Position numbers and translations under genes: made by a program. The notes under the pieces are model-generated. The model was not told where the DNA came from, did no database searches, and saw only the letters and a program-made list of their open reading frames with translations. 64,000 nucleotides of DNA from Chryseobacterium aurantiacum. Lineage in GTDB: Bacteria; Bacteroidota; Bacteroidia; Flavobacteriales; Weeksellaceae. The DNA lies in NCBI RefSeq assembly GCF_003020585.1, contig NZ_PXUE01000001.1, positions 1,302,001-1,366,000 of the forward strand, read 5' to 3'. Below are positions 27,287 through 36,221 of the stretch, piece after piece. Positions within the stretch are counted from its first letter, which is position 1. Each line of letters begins with the position of its first letter.

Positions 27287-27988
27287 ATGAAATTAAAGCA
27301 CATCCTCCTTTTGCTTCTACCATTTTCCCTACAGCTGAGTGCTCAGGAAATAAAAGCAGAGCTAAACAAAGAATTTAAAAGATCCGAAAAGATCTCCTAC
27401 ATTCTGGATTACCCACAAAAGACTAAGGGGAATGTTCCTTTAATCGTCTTTCTTCATGGTTCGGGGGAGAGAGGAAATAATCTTGAAGCAGTAAAAGCCC
27501 ATAGTCCTTTTACTTATAAAAACCTGATTAAGGAACCCGTGGCTATTCTGGCACCACAATGTCCGGCAGATGTTTGGTGGGATACAGTCACTGTTTATAA
27601 TTTGATTAAGGAAATTCAGAAAAAATATAAAATTGATGCCTCCAGAATATACCTTACAGGACTTTCAATGGGAGGATGGGGAACCTTGAAACTGGCTATG
27701 GAGCATCCCGAAATGTTTGCTGCTGTAGCTTCAGTTTGCGCACCAACAGATCAGGTTATGACTGCTAATATCGATCAATTTAAGAATTTGAATATGAAAA
27801 TCTTTCATGGTGGTTTGGATGATATTGTTCTTCCGGATAATGCTTTCAAATTTTATCAGAAACTTCATCCTGTAAATCCAACAGCAGAATTAATAATCTT
27901 TCCTAATGATAATCATAATTCATGGGATTCAGCTTATTCAAATCCGCAGTTGTATGAATGGATGATGTCTAAAAAGAAAGAAAAATAG
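27287..27988 (+). CDS. Secreted alpha/beta hydrolase (esterase-like)
   Basis: A 233-residue exported alpha/beta hydrolase. A signal peptide (LLLLLPFSLQLSAQ) is followed by the oxyanion region FLHGSGERG. The nucleophile elbow is GLSMGGWGT (Ser in G-x-S-x-G). The acid residue probably lies in the FHGGLDDIVLPDNAF segment, and the His in NDNHNSWDSAY. It resembles the phospholipase/carboxylesterase and CE1-like group. Lying inside the glucan locus, it may remove acyl groups (succinyl, acetyl) that decorate bacterial cyclic glucans; this is inference. Gaps to its neighbours are 166 and 59 bases. Confidence 0.87.
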   Translation: MKLKHILLLLLPFSLQLSAQEIKAELNKEFKRSEKISYILDYPQKTKGNVPLIVFLHGSGERGNNLEAVKAHSPFTYKNLIKEPVAILAPQCPADVWWDTVTVYNLIKEIQKKYKIDASRIYLTGLSMGGWGTLKLAMEHPEMFAAVASVCAPTDQVMTANIDQFKNLNMKIFHGGLDDIVLPDNAFKFYQKLHPVNPTAELIIFPNDNHNSWDSAYSNPQLYEWMMSKKKEK

Positions 27989-28047
27989 AAGGGTATATAT
28001 CCATTTAGTTAGCAAAAAATAAAACAATAATTTAAGAAGATAGATTT

Positions 28048-30375
28048 ATGAAAAAGTTAATTATACTTGCAGCCATTGCACTTTCGCCAGTGTTTTCCGC
28101 TCAGGAAATGGTAGACAAGCCTGTACAGTCATATCAGACTGCACAATATCAGGCAAAAAAGAAAGCCTTTGTAGATAATCTCTTATCTAAAATGACCTTG
28201 GATGAAAAAATAGGTCAGCTGAATCTTCCTACTTCCGGAGACTTTACAACCGGGATGGCTCAAAGTTCAGATATTGGAAAAAAGGTAGAGCAAGGATTAG
28301 TAGGAGGACTATTTAATATAAAAGGAGCAGATAAAATTAAAGCTGTTCAGAAAGTAGCGATAGAAAAGAGTCGTTTAAAAATTCCTATGATCTTCGGAAT
28401 GGATGTTATCCATGGATATGAAACCACATTCCCGATTCCATTAGGATTAGCTGCATCATGGGATATGAATCTGGTACAGCAATCTGCAAGAGTGGCAGCA
28501 AAAGAAGCCGCTTCTGACGGTATTAACTGGACTTTCTCTCCAATGGTTGATATCTCGCGTGAACCAAGATGGGGAAGAGTTTCTGAGGGTTCTGGTGAAG
28601 ATCCGTACCTTGGAAGTGAAATCTCAAAAAACATGGTGTATGGTTATCAGGGTAAAGACCTTGCCAATGGTACAAACATATTAGCTTGTGTAAAGCATTT
28701 TGCACTGTATGGAGCCGGTGAATCAGGAAGAGATTACAATACCGTGGATATGAGCCATGTAAGAATGTTCAACGAATATTTTCCACCTTATAAAGCCGCT
28801 GTTGATGCAGGGGTAGCTTCAGTAATGGCTTCTTTCAATGAGGTTGACGGAGTTCCCGCAACTGGAAACAGATGGCTTCAGACTGAAGTATTGAGAAATC
28901 AATGGAAATTTAAAGGATTTGTAGTGACTGATTATACCGGAATCAATGAAATGGTTGACCACGGTATGGGAGATCTGCAGCAAGTTTCTGCCCTTGCCCT
29001 GAAAGCGGGAGTGGATATGGATATGGTAGGTGAAGGTTTTTTAACAACATTAAAAAAATCATTATCGGAAGGAAAGGTTACACAGGCCGAGATAGACACC
29101 GCAGCAAAGAGAGTTCTTGAAGCAAAATATGACTTAGGATTATTTGATAATCCATACAAACATGGTGATGCAAAATTGGCGGCAAAAGAAGTGTATAGTA
29201 TGGAAAACCGCAGCATTGCAAGAAATGTTGCCGCTCAGTCAATGGTTTTGCTGAAAAATGAAAATCAGGTATTGCCTTTGAAGAAATCGGGAACGGTAGC
29301 AGTAATCGGTCCATTGGTTAATAATTCGATAAATATGGCCGGAACATGGAGTGTAGCTACCAAGCACAACGTTTCTGTTAATTTAATGCAGGGACTTCAG
29401 GCTAACTACGGTAAAGAAGTGAAATTTCTTTCTGCTAAAGGAGCAAACATAGATTATAATGCAAAATTAGAAGAAATCTACGCTGCTCACGGAAAGAAAA
29501 CTGATAGAGACAACCGTTCAAAAGAAGAATTATTAAAAGAAGCCGTTGATATCGCTAACAAAGCAGATGTTATTGTTTTGGCTATTGGTGAATCAGCAGA
29601 AATGAGTGGTGAATCTTCATCAAGATCTGAAATTACGATCCCTCAGTCTCAGGTAGACCTTCTAAACGAGTTGAAAAAGACAGGAAAGCCAATTGCTATG
29701 ATTCTGTTCACAGGACGTCCATTAGCTTTAACAAATGTAAAAGATACTCCTGATGCCATTCTAAATGCATGGTTCCCGGGTTCAGAAGCAGGAAATGCTA
29801 TGGCAGATGTTCTTTTCGGAAAAGTAAACCCATCAGGAAAGCTTCCAATGACATTCCCAAGAAGTTTAGGACAAGTTCCTATCTATTATAATGCTAAGAA
29901 TACAGGCCGTCCACTAGATCAAAAACTGGTTGATAAATGCGAATATCAAAGGTTCCGCTCAAACTATATGGATGAATGCAATACGCCTTTATATTCATTT
30001 GGATATGGATTAAGCTATACTAAGTTTAATTATTCAGACATGAGTGTTTCCAATGCCAATCCAAAAGGAGATCAGACTATCCAGGCATCTGTTACTGTTA
30101 CCAACTCCGGAAACTATGATGGAGCAGAAGTAGTTCAGCTGTATATAAGAGATATGGTTGGTAGTATTACAAGACCAGTAAAGGAATTAAAGGGCTTCCA
30201 GAAAATATTTTTGAAAAAAGGAGAATCCAAGAAAGTAACCTTTGATATCTCTCCGGAAAAACTGAAATTTTACAATGGAGACTTGAAATACGACTGGGAA
30301 TCAGGAGACTTTGATATTATGATCGGTACAAGCTCTGATGAGGTAAAGCACTCAAAGATAAACTGGACAAAATAA
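28048..30375 (+). CDS. GH3 family beta-glucosidase, BglX-like
   Basis: Periplasmic exo-acting beta-glucosidase that would finish oligosaccharides from the upstream glucanase. A signal peptide (ending VFSAQ) is followed by the TIM barrel (residues about 35-370) with the KHFALYGAGESGRDYN substrate-site loop and the nucleophile segment GFVVTDYTGINEM (Asp295). Next comes the alpha/beta sandwich with VIVLAIGESAEMSGESSSRS, carrying the acid/base region, and a C-terminal fibronectin-III-like domain. Length 775 aa matches BglX. Some GH3 enzymes from similar loci prefer sophorose (beta-1,2), which would suit this context. Confidence 0.95.
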   Translation: MKKLIILAAIALSPVFSAQEMVDKPVQSYQTAQYQAKKKAFVDNLLSKMTLDEKIGQLNLPTSGDFTTGMAQSSDIGKKVEQGLVGGLFNIKGADKIKAVQKVAIEKSRLKIPMIFGMDVIHGYETTFPIPLGLAASWDMNLVQQSARVAAKEAASDGINWTFSPMVDISREPRWGRVSEGSGEDPYLGSEISKNMVYGYQGKDLANGTNILACVKHFALYGAGESGRDYNTVDMSHVRMFNEYFPPYKAAVDAGVASVMASFNEVDGVPATGNRWLQTEVLRNQWKFKGFVVTDYTGINEMVDHGMGDLQQVSALALKAGVDMDMVGEGFLTTLKKSLSEGKVTQAEIDTAAKRVLEAKYDLGLFDNPYKHGDAKLAAKEVYSMENRSIARNVAAQSMVLLKNENQVLPLKKSGTVAVIGPLVNNSINMAGTWSVATKHNVSVNLMQGLQANYGKEVKFLSAKGANIDYNAKLEEIYAAHGKKTDRDNRSKEELLKEAVDIANKADVIVLAIGESAEMSGESSSRSEITIPQSQVDLLNELKKTGKPIAMILFTGRPLALTNVKDTPDAILNAWFPGSEAGNAMADVLFGKVNPSGKLPMTFPRSLGQVPIYYNAKNTGRPLDQKLVDKCEYQRFRSNYMDECNTPLYSFGYGLSYTKFNYSDMSVSNANPKGDQTIQASVTVTNSGNYDGAEVVQLYIRDMVGSITRPVKELKGFQKIFLKKGESKKVTFDISPEKLKFYNGDLKYDWESGDFDIMIGTSSDEVKHSKINWTK

Positions 30376-30458
30376 ATAAGTAGAAAGTTATTCACAGGGA
30401 TGTGTTTTATGTTTTTTTGGCATGATTTTTAATAATACTCAGCGTAGTTATCATAATA

Positions 30459-30860
30459 ATGCAAAACAACATGAAAAAAACAATTTTACTTAGCGCAATG
30501 TTCCTTGGTACTTTAGTATTCGCACAAAACAAACTAGGTGGCGATAAAGATGCTCACGGATGTATTGGGTCAGCAGGATATACTTACTCTCAGATCAAAA
30601 AAGACTGTGTAAGAACTTTTGAAGAAAAAATCAAGTTAAAAGAAGTAGCTTCAAAAGGAGATTATATTGCTGCGGTTATTTTCAGTAAAGACAAAAATAA
30701 AGCTGAAGTTTTCGTTAAAGATGCAGAGGGAGGAAGTGTAATTCTTACCAGAGCAGGAAACGGAAAAGCAAAAGCTTGGAAAAAAGATGGATATGTATTG
30801 GTTCCTTACAAAAAAAGCGGGTATCAGCTTAAAAAGGACAATGTTGTCATCTATCAATAA
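30459..30860 (+). CDS. Small secreted conserved protein
   Basis: A signal peptide (MKKTILLSAMFLGTLVFAQ, using the ATG at 30471) is followed by about 110 residues with the distinctive motif HGCIGSAGYTYSQIKKDCVR. The two Cys residues probably form a disulfide. The second half has alternating charged strands (YIAAVIFSKDKNKAEVFVK, GYVLVPYKKSGYQLKKDN). Proteins with a GCI-SAGY-W/Y-S motif recur in Bacteroidota secretomes, but I know no function. ATG at 30459 is an alternative start. A terminator follows, so it is transcribed alone. Confidence 0.82.
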   Translation: MQNNMKKTILLSAMFLGTLVFAQNKLGGDKDAHGCIGSAGYTYSQIKKDCVRTFEEKIKLKEVASKGDYIAAVIFSKDKNKAEVFVKDAEGGSVILTRAGNGKAKAWKKDGYVLVPYKKSGYQLKKDNVVIYQ

Positions 30861-30880
30861 AACAAATCTTCAAAAAGATT

Positions 30881-30908
30881 AAAGTCACTCGAAAGGGTGA
30901 CTTTTTTT
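30881..30908 (+). terminator. Terminator after the small secreted protein
   Basis: AAAGTCACTC and GGGTGACTTT form a ten-pair stem (including a C-G/T-G stretch) with a GAAA tetraloop, followed by a T-run. Confidence 0.85.
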
Positions 30909-31036
30909 ATTATTACAATTTATGATAGGTCTCTAAAACTCTTTTTTCTTTCTAAATGAGTTATGTTTTTGGTTTTGTATTCTTAAAATGGATAGTTTTA
31001 TAACGAATTAATAAAATTAAGCGTTACTTAAGATAA

Positions 31037-31153
31037 GTATATAGATTGAATAAGAGTGCTTTAAAGGGGAAAGGTGTAAAACAAGAGGCTGTAGCTAGTG
31101 AAATCTAAGCAGCTTTTGACTTTGCTGAGAAAAATGCACAAAAATTAAAATAA
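31037..31153 (+). pseudogene. Coding remnant (C-terminal tail of an unknown protein) with an in-frame stop
   Basis: One frame reads LKGKGVKQEAVASEI, a TAA at 31106-31108, then AAFDFAEKNAQKLK and a final TAA at 31151-31153. The TAA is one base change from CAA (Gln), and the sequence on both sides looks like the tail of one helical protein. No start codon or upstream part remains. The remnant ends one base before the next ATG, the spacing typical for tightly linked pairs such as toxin and immunity genes. The parent protein cannot be identified. Confidence 0.5.
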
Positions 31154-31154
31154 T

Positions 31155-31427
31155 ATGGATGTTTTTAAAATAAAAAGAGTTGTTGTTTTAAACTATATAA
31201 AGAAATTAGCTATATCTGGTACAATAGTAAATGACATGGACAAAAGCATATCAGAGTTTACTAAATTAATAATTAATAATGCAGAAGTTCCCATAACAGA
31301 AGTTAATGAAGTTCTTATTAATGATAATTTTTATATAGCATTTACCTTTAATTTAGATACTTTAGATGCCATTTTATTACAAGATATTATGAAATTTGAA
31401 GAAGGATACGAGCTTGAAATAATTTAA
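31155..31427 (+). CDS. Small orphan protein, possible immunity-type protein
   Basis: A 90-residue cytosolic protein without recognisable domain. The composition (Ile, Asn and Asp rich) and lower GC differ from neighbouring genes. It starts one base after the stop of a broken reading frame (31037-31153) and is followed by a hairpin at 31457-31475. The arrangement is like an immunity gene left behind after loss of its toxin; this is inference from layout alone. It could also be an unrelated short gene. Confidence 0.5.
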   Translation: MDVFKIKRVVVLNYIKKLAISGTIVNDMDKSISEFTKLIINNAEVPITEVNEVLINDNFYIAFTFNLDTLDAILLQDIMKFEEGYELEII

Positions 31428-31456
31428 ATCTACTTTGTAATTAAGTAATACAAAGG

Positions 31457-31478
31457 TCACTCAAGCGAGTGATTTTGT
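31457..31478 (+). terminator. Hairpin with T-run after the orphan gene
   Basis: TCACTC and GAGTGA pair around AAGC and are followed by TTTTG. The TCACTC arm recalls the terminator at 30881-30908 (AAAGTCACTC), so one may be a partial copy of the other. Confidence 0.6.
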
Positions 31479-31565
31479 TGTTTATAAAATGCTTTGCAAC
31501 TTAGTTTTTTTGAGAAACGCAGTAAGGGGAGCGAAGACATGTTGTTTGTCGTTCTCTTTTAGTTT

Positions 31566-31756
31566 TTAGATGTAGAGGATCTTGGAGACGATATTTTTTT
31601 CCAAAAGGAGAGAACCTGCGAGATAATCCAAAGAAATCTCCAAAACTTCCGCCAATTGTGTCGCCATCTCAATAGAGGTTTTACTTCTTCACGCTCATAT
31701 CTTCCAATGACCGCACCGTGAACCCTACCAGTTTGCCCCCCTCCGCTACGGAACAA
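31566..31756 (-). pseudogene. XRE/HTH-type regulator gene, frameshifted and truncated
   Basis: On the minus strand the first part reads VHGAVIGRYEREEVKP, the recognition-helix and following segment of an XRE-family helix-turn-helix domain. At about 31672-31680 a one-base deletion shifts the frame. The other frame then continues with IEMATQLAEVLEISLDYLAG and LLLEKNIVSKILYI before a stop at 31566-31568. The first helices of the HTH domain are absent. The two halves join into a normal XRE sequence when one base is restored, so this is a recent break. Confidence 0.75.
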
Positions 31757-32086
31757 TTGTATCGTATGACAAAGATTAGTATTAAAAAAAGTAACTAGTT
31801 TAATAACTCAAATATGAGTAGGAATTTTCCTATTCTGATTTTTATAGATTTTTAATTTCATGTATTTTCAAATGTATTTGACATAGAATATTTGATAGCA
31901 TTTACACAGTAGTAATAAAAACACATTAATTCTCAGGCTTATTAAAAAAGATGATATTGTTATTTATCGGTATAGTAGAGGTTTAAAATATTTAGGAGCA
32001 TATAACGTTCTTAATATAGAGACTGTTTAAATCATTTAAACTACCAATATTTGAATTTGAGGTACAATTTTTAATACAGGCAGACT
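31757..32086. other. AT-rich gap with a short coding-like remnant at 31899-32030
   Basis: No complete gene is visible. From 31899 to 32030 the plus strand encodes ILRLIKKDDIVIYRYSRG and LKYLGAYNVLNIETV before a TAA, with no ATG. It looks like the tail of a protein, but I cannot name a family. The whole stretch from 31.0 to 32.0 kb contains fragments rather than intact genes. Confidence 0.35.
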
Positions 32087-33508
32087 ATGAATAAGGAATG
32101 TTTTAAATATTTGTTAATAGTTTTATCAGTGTTTTCTATGATCATATTGAAAGCGCAGAAAAATAATGAACAGGCTATTATTGCTATAAAGAATGTTAAT
32201 ATCATTGCAATGACTTTAGACAAAAAGATCATTAGAAATGCAACATTGGTTATTAAAAACAATAAGATATTTTCCATTAATGGAGATATTCCTCAATCGG
32301 CAAAAAAGATTGATGGAAAAGGCAAATGGCTTATTCCTGGGCTTATTGATATACATGTTCACGGAGTGGCAGACATTAATTTTGCGACACCATACCCCAC
32401 AGAAGGAGATACTTTCTTCGTGGATAATCAGGATATTATGATGCCCTATATAGCAAATGGTGTGACTACTATATTTGATCTCAATTCGAGAGTAGAAAAT
32501 TTTGCCCAGAGAAACGAAATCATAAAAGGAAAAATTATTGGACCCCGAATTGCTCTGGCTGCATTAATTAATGGAGGAAATGGCTCAGGAAGAATAGCCA
32601 ATACTCCTTCCGATGGACGGCAGACCGTTCGTATAGCCAAAGCGGAGGGATACGAATTCATCAAAGTATATTCAGAACTTAATGTGGAAACGTTTAAAGC
32701 GATTACCGATGAAGCAAAAAAACAGGGAATGAAAGTAGTAGGCCATATTCCTGATGCATTTAAAGGCAAAATTGAAGAGGTATTTGTTCCCGGTTTTAAT
32801 CTGGTTGCGCACGCAGAAGAACTTGCCAAGCAATCGGAGAATTACAGCGATGAAGATATACAGAAATTTGTAAGGCTTGCAAAAGAAAACGGAACTTGGC
32901 TTTCACCTACTTTGATTGTTATTAAACGGATTGAAGAACAAGCCAGATCTATAGATATTATACCTAAACTTGAAGGGTTCCAGTATATTCACCCACTAAT
33001 GCAGAATAAGTGGATGACTTCAAATCAGTACCACGAGAAATCAAGCCCTGAATTTATTGCTTATCTGGATAAAATGATAGGATTCAATAACCGTCTGGTA
33101 AAAGCTTTTAAAGAAGCTGGAATTCCTCTTCTTGCCGGGACAGATTCAGGATGTTCCGGTGTTGTGTGGGGGTATTCTCTTCATGATGAAATTGAACTTT
33201 TGGTAAAAGCAGGACTCACTCCTGAAGAAGCACTCAATTCTTCTACAAGATTATCTGCAAAGTGGCTTGGCATTGATGATAAAATAGGAACAGTGGAAGT
33301 TGGAAAATTTGCTGATCTTGTTTTATTGGATGCAAATCCTTTAGACAATATACAGAATACAAGAAAGATTTCCGATGTTTTCTTGAATGGTCAATGGGTT
33401 TCCAGGAACAAAATTGATAAAATGTTGTCAGACTTAGCCAGACGAAATCATGACAATAAAGATAAATTTGACTGGAAAAAAAGGAAAGAATTAAGAAATA
33501 CTTTATAG
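32087..33508 (+). CDS. Secreted amidohydrolase family protein
   Basis: A metal-dependent hydrolase of the amidohydrolase superfamily (prolidase/imidazolonepropionase-like). It has a signal peptide (ending ILKAQ) and a small beta domain (VNIIAMTLDKKIIRNATLVI). The metal-binding IDIHVHG follows. Further ligands are in EFIKVYSE (candidate carboxylated Lys), VVGHIPDA, LVAHAEE and LAGTDSGC. The C-terminal beta part closes with VEVGKFADLVLLDANPLDNI. It is 473 aa. Related secreted members act on dipeptides or other amides; the substrate here is unknown. It borders the decayed region at 31-32 kb. Confidence 0.92.
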   Translation: MNKECFKYLLIVLSVFSMIILKAQKNNEQAIIAIKNVNIIAMTLDKKIIRNATLVIKNNKIFSINGDIPQSAKKIDGKGKWLIPGLIDIHVHGVADINFATPYPTEGDTFFVDNQDIMMPYIANGVTTIFDLNSRVENFAQRNEIIKGKIIGPRIALAALINGGNGSGRIANTPSDGRQTVRIAKAEGYEFIKVYSELNVETFKAITDEAKKQGMKVVGHIPDAFKGKIEEVFVPGFNLVAHAEELAKQSENYSDEDIQKFVRLAKENGTWLSPTLIVIKRIEEQARSIDIIPKLEGFQYIHPLMQNKWMTSNQYHEKSSPEFIAYLDKMIGFNNRLVKAFKEAGIPLLAGTDSGCSGVVWGYSLHDEIELLVKAGLTPEEALNSSTRLSAKWLGIDDKIGTVEVGKFADLVLLDANPLDNIQNTRKISDVFLNGQWVSRNKIDKMLSDLARRNHDNKDKFDWKKRKELRNTL

Positions 33509-33714
33509 GCTGTGTTTGGTAGAAAGAAACTAAAAAAATATTGCCAACAGTAACTTCGCAGCAAGATAGTCAGATTAACATAATAATGGTTTAAAACTAC
33601 ATAAACCAGTGTTCCTTAAAGAAAAGAACTAACTCCAGAAAAATAAAAGATAATCATTTAATTTTAATCCATCCAAAAGCAGCATTCTAATTTTCATCTC
33701 TCACCGAAAAATCG

Positions 33715-33722
33715 TATTTTTG
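33715..33722 (+). promoter_or_regulatory. Candidate -7 box (TATTTTTG) for purB
   Basis: TATTTTTG lies 24 bases before the purB ATG and fits TAnnTTTG. No clear -33 TTG is present at standard spacing. Confidence 0.45.
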
Positions 33723-33746
33723 TACATCTAAAAAGTAAAAGAAAGA

Positions 33747-35174
33747 ATGAATTCCTACAAAAATCCATTGGAAGAGCGCTATTCCAGTGAAGAAATGTTG
33801 TTTAATTTCTCACATAATAACAAATTCCGTACCTGGAGAAAGCTTTGGATCGCTTTAGCAGAGATCGAAAAAGACTTAGGTCTTGAAATTACAGAAGAGC
33901 AAATTGCTGAATTAAAGGCTAATGCTGAAAATATCGATTTTGATAAAGCAGCAGAATACGAAAAAAAATTCCGTCATGATGTAATGGCTCACGTTCACAC
34001 TTATGGAGATGTGGCACCATCAGCAAAGGGAATTATCCACTTGGGAGCTACTTCAGCTTTTGTAGGAGACAATACAGACTTAATTCAAATTCGTGACGGA
34101 CTTTTAATTCTAAAGAAAAAGTTAGTTAACGTAATGAAGAACTTGGCAGATTTTGCCATTCAATATAAAGATCTTCCAACTTTAGGATTCACTCACTTCC
34201 AGCCAGCTCAGTTAACAACGGTTGGGAAAAGAGCTACACTTTGGTTACAGAGTTTGGTTCTTGACATCGAGGAGCTTGATTTCTTCCTTGAAACCCTTCG
34301 TTTCAGAGGTGTAAAAGGAACTACAGGAACTGCTGCAAGTTTCCTTGAGCTTTTCAACGGTGACTATTCTAAAGTAAAACACTTAGATAAAGAACTTTCA
34401 AAAAGATTCGGTTTCGAAAAAGTTTTCGGAGTTTCCGGACAAACCTACGACAGAAAAATTGATGCTAAGGTTGTTGCCTTATTAGGGAATATTGCTCAGT
34501 CTGCTCACAAATTCACGAACGACTTACGTTTACTTCAAAATCTTAAGGAAATTGAAGAACCATTCGAGAAAAACCAGATCGGTTCATCTGCAATGGCATA
34601 CAAGCGTAATCCAATGAGAAGTGAAAGAATTGGAGCATTGGCAAAATATGTAATGTCTTTAACGACTAGTTCTGCAATGGTAGCTTCTACACAGTGGTTT
34701 GAAAGAACACTGGATGATTCTGCAAATAAGAGATTAACCATTCCACAGGCGTTCCTGGCAGTAGATGCCATCTTATTGATCTGGAACAACATTATGAACG
34801 GAATTGTAGTGTATCCTAATAGAATCAACAAGCACATTGAAGAAGAACTTCCTTTCATGGCAACAGAATATATTATCATGGAAGAAGTGAAAGCTGGTGG
34901 TGACCGTCAGGAAATTCACGAGGTAATCAGAGTTCATTCTATGGAAGCTTCCAAGAAAGTAAAAGAGGAAGGAAAAGAAAATGACCTTATCGAAAGAATT
35001 TTAAATGATGATTCTTTAAAATTAGATAAATCAAAATTAAAAGAAGTTTTAGATCCGAAGAACTTTATCGGTTTTGCACCGATTCAGACGGAAGAGTTCA
35101 TCAAAAATGAAGTACAGCCGATTCTGGATCAGAATAAAGACTTAATAGGATTGGAAGCTGATCTTAAAGTATAA
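33747..35174 (+). CDS. purB: Adenylosuccinate lyase
   Basis: Catalyses fumarate release from SAICAR and from adenylosuccinate in purine synthesis. The fumarase/aspartase-superfamily signature is GSSAMAYKRNPMRSE, with the catalytic Ser in its mobile loop. Other conserved parts are RHDVMAHVHTYGDVAPSAKG, the HLGATSAFVGDNTDL helix and GFTHFQPAQLTTVGKRATLW. At 475 aa it matches the bacterial/eukaryotic-like form. purL lies about 2.6 kb downstream but is separated by unrelated genes and terminators, so they are not one operon. Confidence 0.97.
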   Translation: MNSYKNPLEERYSSEEMLFNFSHNNKFRTWRKLWIALAEIEKDLGLEITEEQIAELKANAENIDFDKAAEYEKKFRHDVMAHVHTYGDVAPSAKGIIHLGATSAFVGDNTDLIQIRDGLLILKKKLVNVMKNLADFAIQYKDLPTLGFTHFQPAQLTTVGKRATLWLQSLVLDIEELDFFLETLRFRGVKGTTGTAASFLELFNGDYSKVKHLDKELSKRFGFEKVFGVSGQTYDRKIDAKVVALLGNIAQSAHKFTNDLRLLQNLKEIEEPFEKNQIGSSAMAYKRNPMRSERIGALAKYVMSLTTSSAMVASTQWFERTLDDSANKRLTIPQAFLAVDAILLIWNNIMNGIVVYPNRINKHIEEELPFMATEYIIMEEVKAGGDRQEIHEVIRVHSMEASKKVKEEGKENDLIERILNDDSLKLDKSKLKEVLDPKNFIGFAPIQTEEFIKNEVQPILDQNKDLIGLEADLKV

Positions 35175-35181
35175 AAATGAT

Positions 35182-35208
35182 ATGCAGTCTCTTTGGGCTG
35201 CATTTTTT
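35182..35208 (+). terminator. Terminator after purB
   Basis: ATGCAG and CTGCAT pair around a ten-base loop, followed by TTTTTT just after the purB stop codon. Confidence 0.7.
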
Positions 35209-35222
35209 ATTTCTAACCTGCC

Positions 35223-36206
35223 ATGAACAAAACCCTTTTATTGATTGCAATGATTCCCGTACTGCTTTTCTCTCAGAAGAAAGAGAAAGAAGCACTGAGG
35301 TATTTTATTTCCAAAGATTCTTTAATAGGAGTTAAAGACCAGACTGGAAAAATCATCATTCCTGCAGAATTTAAAGATTATACCGGAATCAAAGACGGAG
35401 AATTACTGCAAGAGGGAATTGGCAATGAAACCATTCTCTTTCCTGGTGGGAAAAGAAACGATAAATATGAAAAAAATAGCTTTGGATACGTTTATGACAG
35501 AAAAGGTAATTTTTTGTATAAACCTTATTTGTATGATAACGGAGCAGACTATTTTTCAGAAGGACTAAGGAGGTTTGTAAAAGATGGAAAAACAGGATTT
35601 GTAGACAGAAATGGAAAAACCATCATTCAGCCTAATCATGACTTTTCAGCATCTTTTAATTATGGATATGCCGTATTCTGTGATGGTTGTGACTGGGAGA
35701 AAACAGATGATGAGCATCCTGCAATCGTAGGTGGTACTTGGGGAGTGATGAATATTAAAGGAGAAACTGTTCAGCCACTTACAAAACATTCAGAGAAAGA
35801 TATTGATATCGATGGAAAATATTATCCATATTCATTTCAATACAGTGAAAAAGAAAAAAATATCCTTCAATTCTTTGAAAAATACAATAAAATAATCTCA
35901 GCAGTTCATTATGTCAACGTTTATAATGAAATGTCCGAAGATGAAAAAAAACTTCTTTTTGAAATTGTAGAAAGACCACAAGGAAATTTTCCGTACTATC
36001 AGATCAATACCTATGATAATAAGAAAACAAACTTAGCAGCATTTGATGATCTGAAATTTTTTGTTTCAGAAGATGGGAAAAGCGTTTTTACAATAAATTA
36101 TGAAGATAAAATGATTCCTTTCGGAAAATGGCTGAAAGAGGAGATCAAACAAGCAGAAGAATACCAAAAAAAACATTCTAATAACCCTAATAAATTCAAA
36201 AAATAA
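35223..36206 (+). CDS. WG-repeat protein, secreted
   Basis: A signal peptide (MNKTLLLIAMIPVLLFSQ) is followed by WG-type beta repeats: LIGVKDQTGKIIIPAEFKDY, FGYVYDRKGNFLYKPYLY, TGFVDRNGKTIIQPNHDF and TWGVMNIKGETVQPL. A C-terminal part of about 130 residues lacks repeats and contains a helical segment (EMSEDEKKLLFEIVERPQG). Function unknown; WG-repeat proteins often mediate contacts. It is 15 bases upstream of the serine hydrolase gene, so both probably share a transcript. Confidence 0.88.
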   Translation: MNKTLLLIAMIPVLLFSQKKEKEALRYFISKDSLIGVKDQTGKIIIPAEFKDYTGIKDGELLQEGIGNETILFPGGKRNDKYEKNSFGYVYDRKGNFLYKPYLYDNGADYFSEGLRRFVKDGKTGFVDRNGKTIIQPNHDFSASFNYGYAVFCDGCDWEKTDDEHPAIVGGTWGVMNIKGETVQPLTKHSEKDIDIDGKYYPYSFQYSEKEKNILQFFEKYNKIISAVHYVNVYNEMSEDEKKLLFEIVERPQGNFPYYQINTYDNKKTNLAAFDDLKFFVSEDGKSVFTINYEDKMIPFGKWLKEEIKQAEEYQKKHSNNPNKFKK

Positions 36207-36221
36207 CCCGAATTAAACTTA

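Noticed and set aside
31559..31756. 65-codon minus-strand frame as an intact gene
   Set aside because: Its second half is the out-of-frame reading of an XRE gene; it is a frameshifted pseudogene, not an intact gene.
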